Under the pieces are notes generated by a model. That model saw nothing but the letters and a program-made list of their open reading frames with translations. It did no database searches and was not told the origin of the DNA. Below, piece after piece: positions 62,022 to 64,000 of a stretch of 64,000 bases of DNA. This stretch comes from Leuctra nigra (lineage: Eukaryota; Arthropoda; Insecta; Plecoptera; Leuctridae). The stretch lies in the NCBI GenBank assembly GCA_934045905.1, contig OW203761.1, positions 29,686,964-29,750,963 on the forward strand. The letters run 5' to 3'. Each line of letters opens with the position of its first letter. Position 1 is the first letter of the stretch. Made by a program: the position numbers and the translations under genes.

Positions 62022-63335
62022 GTTTAAATAGGGATAAGATAGGTAATGAAAAAGTAAGAAGTAGAGTACCTACCTAATTAAAGTACAATAATATTTGTGT
62101 GATCAATGTTTGAAATGCACGAAATGTGTGCTCAAAGACGTAATGTATTCAATGTCGTAATGTTACGAAATGAATCTTGAACAAAACTTCGCAAATATGA
62201 AAATAAAGTAAACACCTTTCAACTAATAAGCGAAAGGAATCAAAGTTCCACACAAAAAAACGGATCAGGTAAAATAGTAACTACCTAGTTTAGAAACGGA
62301 ATGAATCCAACGTTCCACAATTAAAATAAGACAACGTAATGTTTTGAACTGAATGTATCAAAACTTTCAAAAAAAAATAGCAACCTTCAAGGAAATGTCA
62401 GGCTAGACAGAAGCTCAGAAACGGAATAAATCCAACGTTTCCAAGAAGAAAATAATTTGAAATAATCAATCCCCTGGACAAAAACTGTAGATACCTAATA
62501 TCTATGCTTTAAAAGCGATTCAATTTTACTAATACCTTCACAAAGTACACCAAATTGCCAAAATTATCAACGAAAAGAAGCAAAATGCAGTAGAGATTTG
62601 GAATGACGTGTGAACGCTAGAAGAGAACAAACGCCACTCAATGATATTATTGAAATGTGAGCTTATGTTTCTAATCCCTCCTGGATGCAAAATCAGCCAA
62701 GTAGAAACACGGGAGGCACGGCCATCAGAACTACGAATTGACGAAAAGACAATCAAGGTCCTTAAAAACTCGAAATGATTTGTTGGAAACTATGATCCAA
62801 ATTGAATTATTCAAATTTGATCAACTCAATAAACATAAAAATATCTGCTTTTCACTAAAAAAGTGTACATACCATCAAAACACTCTTGTACCTAAAGCAA
62901 ATCAGATTCAGTTGCATTGGAAAGACATTCATTTTCAATGTTTCATTTCTGACAGCTATTAAAAATGTCAATAAGTGCATACTTTCTTGACAGATTCGGC
63001 TGAAAATTTGTAAAATAAGTGACATTGTTGGTCTTACTGACCATGCTAAATATGAGTTTGATCACATTTCTCGAAGACCATTTTCATTTTTTAGGCTATC
63101 AGGAGATACTTATTTTAACAATGAACCAATGGATGGATTTCAAAAAAAAATTGGGTCTGCAAACAGAGAAGGTTGTCTTTACATGTGTGCAAAATTTCAG
63201 GTCGATCGGTGAAACGGTGCGACTTCTATTGCTTCCTTTAGCATACAAAAACAAAAACAAAAAAAAAACAAAAAAAAAAACAGAGGTCCGTGCTAAAAGA
63301 GCCAAATGGAGTCGCTCGCTTCGCTCGCTCAAATT

Positions 63336-64000
63336 ATTGTTAATCCAACCGAATTTTATGTTCGAAATAACTAGTATACAATTTGTCATATACATTATAA
63401 ACTATGTTAAACAATTCGATCCATGCATATTGTGTATCTAGTTCAATCAACATGCATTTTTCATCACCGATTAAATATAATATAATATAATTCAAGCATT
63501 CCCATGCAGTATATTTTATTCACTCCCACATCAGTGGCCGCTGCGTACGTTCCACTCCCTAACAAATGCTGCTTCTTCCTGTTGGATAATAATGAGAGTA
63601 ATTAGTTGTAGGCTCCTAGACGAATGAAGAACTGAATCTCATTATGGCTGAAAGTCGCGGAATGACTTTGTGTGCAATCATCGTCTCGATCAATACTCTT
63701 TGAATAGCAGTCGTTGTTTTTCTTGCGAATAGTCGAGGTGGCTGAGTGATCCATGCACTATATTCCAATGGGTTTCAGTTTAGTCGAGTAATTAGATGAG
63801 ATGAGAGATCGAGAGACGAGAAGGAAAAGGATTTTAATTAACATTCCTCTGTTCACCTTCTCTTAGTGTTCAAATTAAAGGCAATAGCTGCCAAGACGAG
63901 CATTGGCAAAAGCCATCAAGTAAAAGGTTACTATCTATACACTCACTATTCAGACAACCACCTATTTTTGTTGCCTGATTGTTCGATTAATTCGAGGAGA
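63336..64000. other. Non-coding stretch at window end
   Basis: AT-rich to about 63500, then mixed, with TAATTAG-type cores near 63599 and 63790. No gene or repeat recognised. Confidence 0.4.

Larger units (their letters stand above)
61415..63335 (-). mobile_element. R2 repeat copy 2 with STPR-like ORF (about 1.9 kb)
   Basis: Left end GGAAAACGCTCTGAGTAACG and right end GGAGTCGCTCGCTTCGCTCG match copy 1 (10797-11487). The right 530 bp aligns to copy 1; the middle is present only here and includes the minus-strand ORF at 61791-62021. GAGCGAGC on the left is inverted relative to GCTCGCTC on the right. No transposase, helicase or reverse transcriptase was recognised in the remaining frames, so it is either non-autonomous or a decayed copy. 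Strand is given for the ORF. The exact boundaries are uncertain by tens of bases. Confidence 0.65.

Noticed and set aside
63019..63441. 140-codon frame ending near the R2 right end
   Set aside because: It runs through R2 and its A-rich stretch (KNKNKKKTKKKT); the equivalent in copy 1 is not open.
1..64000. CRISPR arrays, operons, riboswitches or phage-type systems
   Set aside because: The sequence is clearly eukaryotic; the tandem arrays have no unique spacers and no associated genes.

Overview
This is an AT-rich metazoan nuclear window, most likely from an arthropod and perhaps a hemipteran insect. The reasons are the repeat-laden, gene-poor layout, the absence of any prokaryotic-style gene string, non-autonomous DNA transposons and SINE/LINE-type copies with target-site duplications, and an ORF carrying two 23-residue STPR-like units, a repeat best known from arthropods. 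The placement is an inference from repeat content, not from a species-diagnostic gene. No complete protein-coding gene could be supported. The long open frames are either repeat-encoded, start at non-ATG codons, or show no domain I recognise. The window is best read as intergenic and/or intronic DNA with a few possible exon-scale signals. A run of 200 N at 41923-42122 is an assembly gap. Layout. (1) 1-1256 and 36450-38808 hold two copies of one repeat family (called R1) in opposite orientation about 36 kb apart; each carries spaced CCGGAAGTGACGTCA-like units and fold-back arms. (2) 1687-2505 has a poly-C run, a GACGCC array and a GGCACCTCCAC minisatellite. (3) 2506-9893 is mostly unique DNA. 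(4) 9905-10306 is a minus-strand retroposed element with a perfect 11-bp target-site duplication, an (AATC)n tail and a strongly structured head. (5) 10797-11487 and 61415-63335 are two copies of a second family (R2); the longer one carries the STPR-like ORF. (6) 11914-12178 (minus) is the best protein-like block, a possible terminal exon with a membrane segment. (7) 13293-13827 holds two small inverted-repeat elements side by side. (8) 16998-17270 is a probable SINE with a pol III B box. (9) 18500-21480 is a GC/CpG-rich tract with two clusters of promoter-type motifs (CCAAT, CRE, E-box, YY1-like). (10) 23410-23868 is a non-autonomous hAT-type element with an 8-bp target duplication (one mismatch) and three internal tandem units. 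(11) 27600-30200 and other moderately GC-rich blocks look like candidate conserved regulatory DNA, without proof. (12) 45018-45406 is an 18-bp minisatellite. (13) 52424-52600 is a third CRE/E-box/CCAAT cluster beside a short ATG ORF. No classical multi-gene system is visible. The interest lies in the repeats: structured retroelement RNA, elements carrying composite ETS/CRE motifs, and short motifs shared between otherwise different repeat families.
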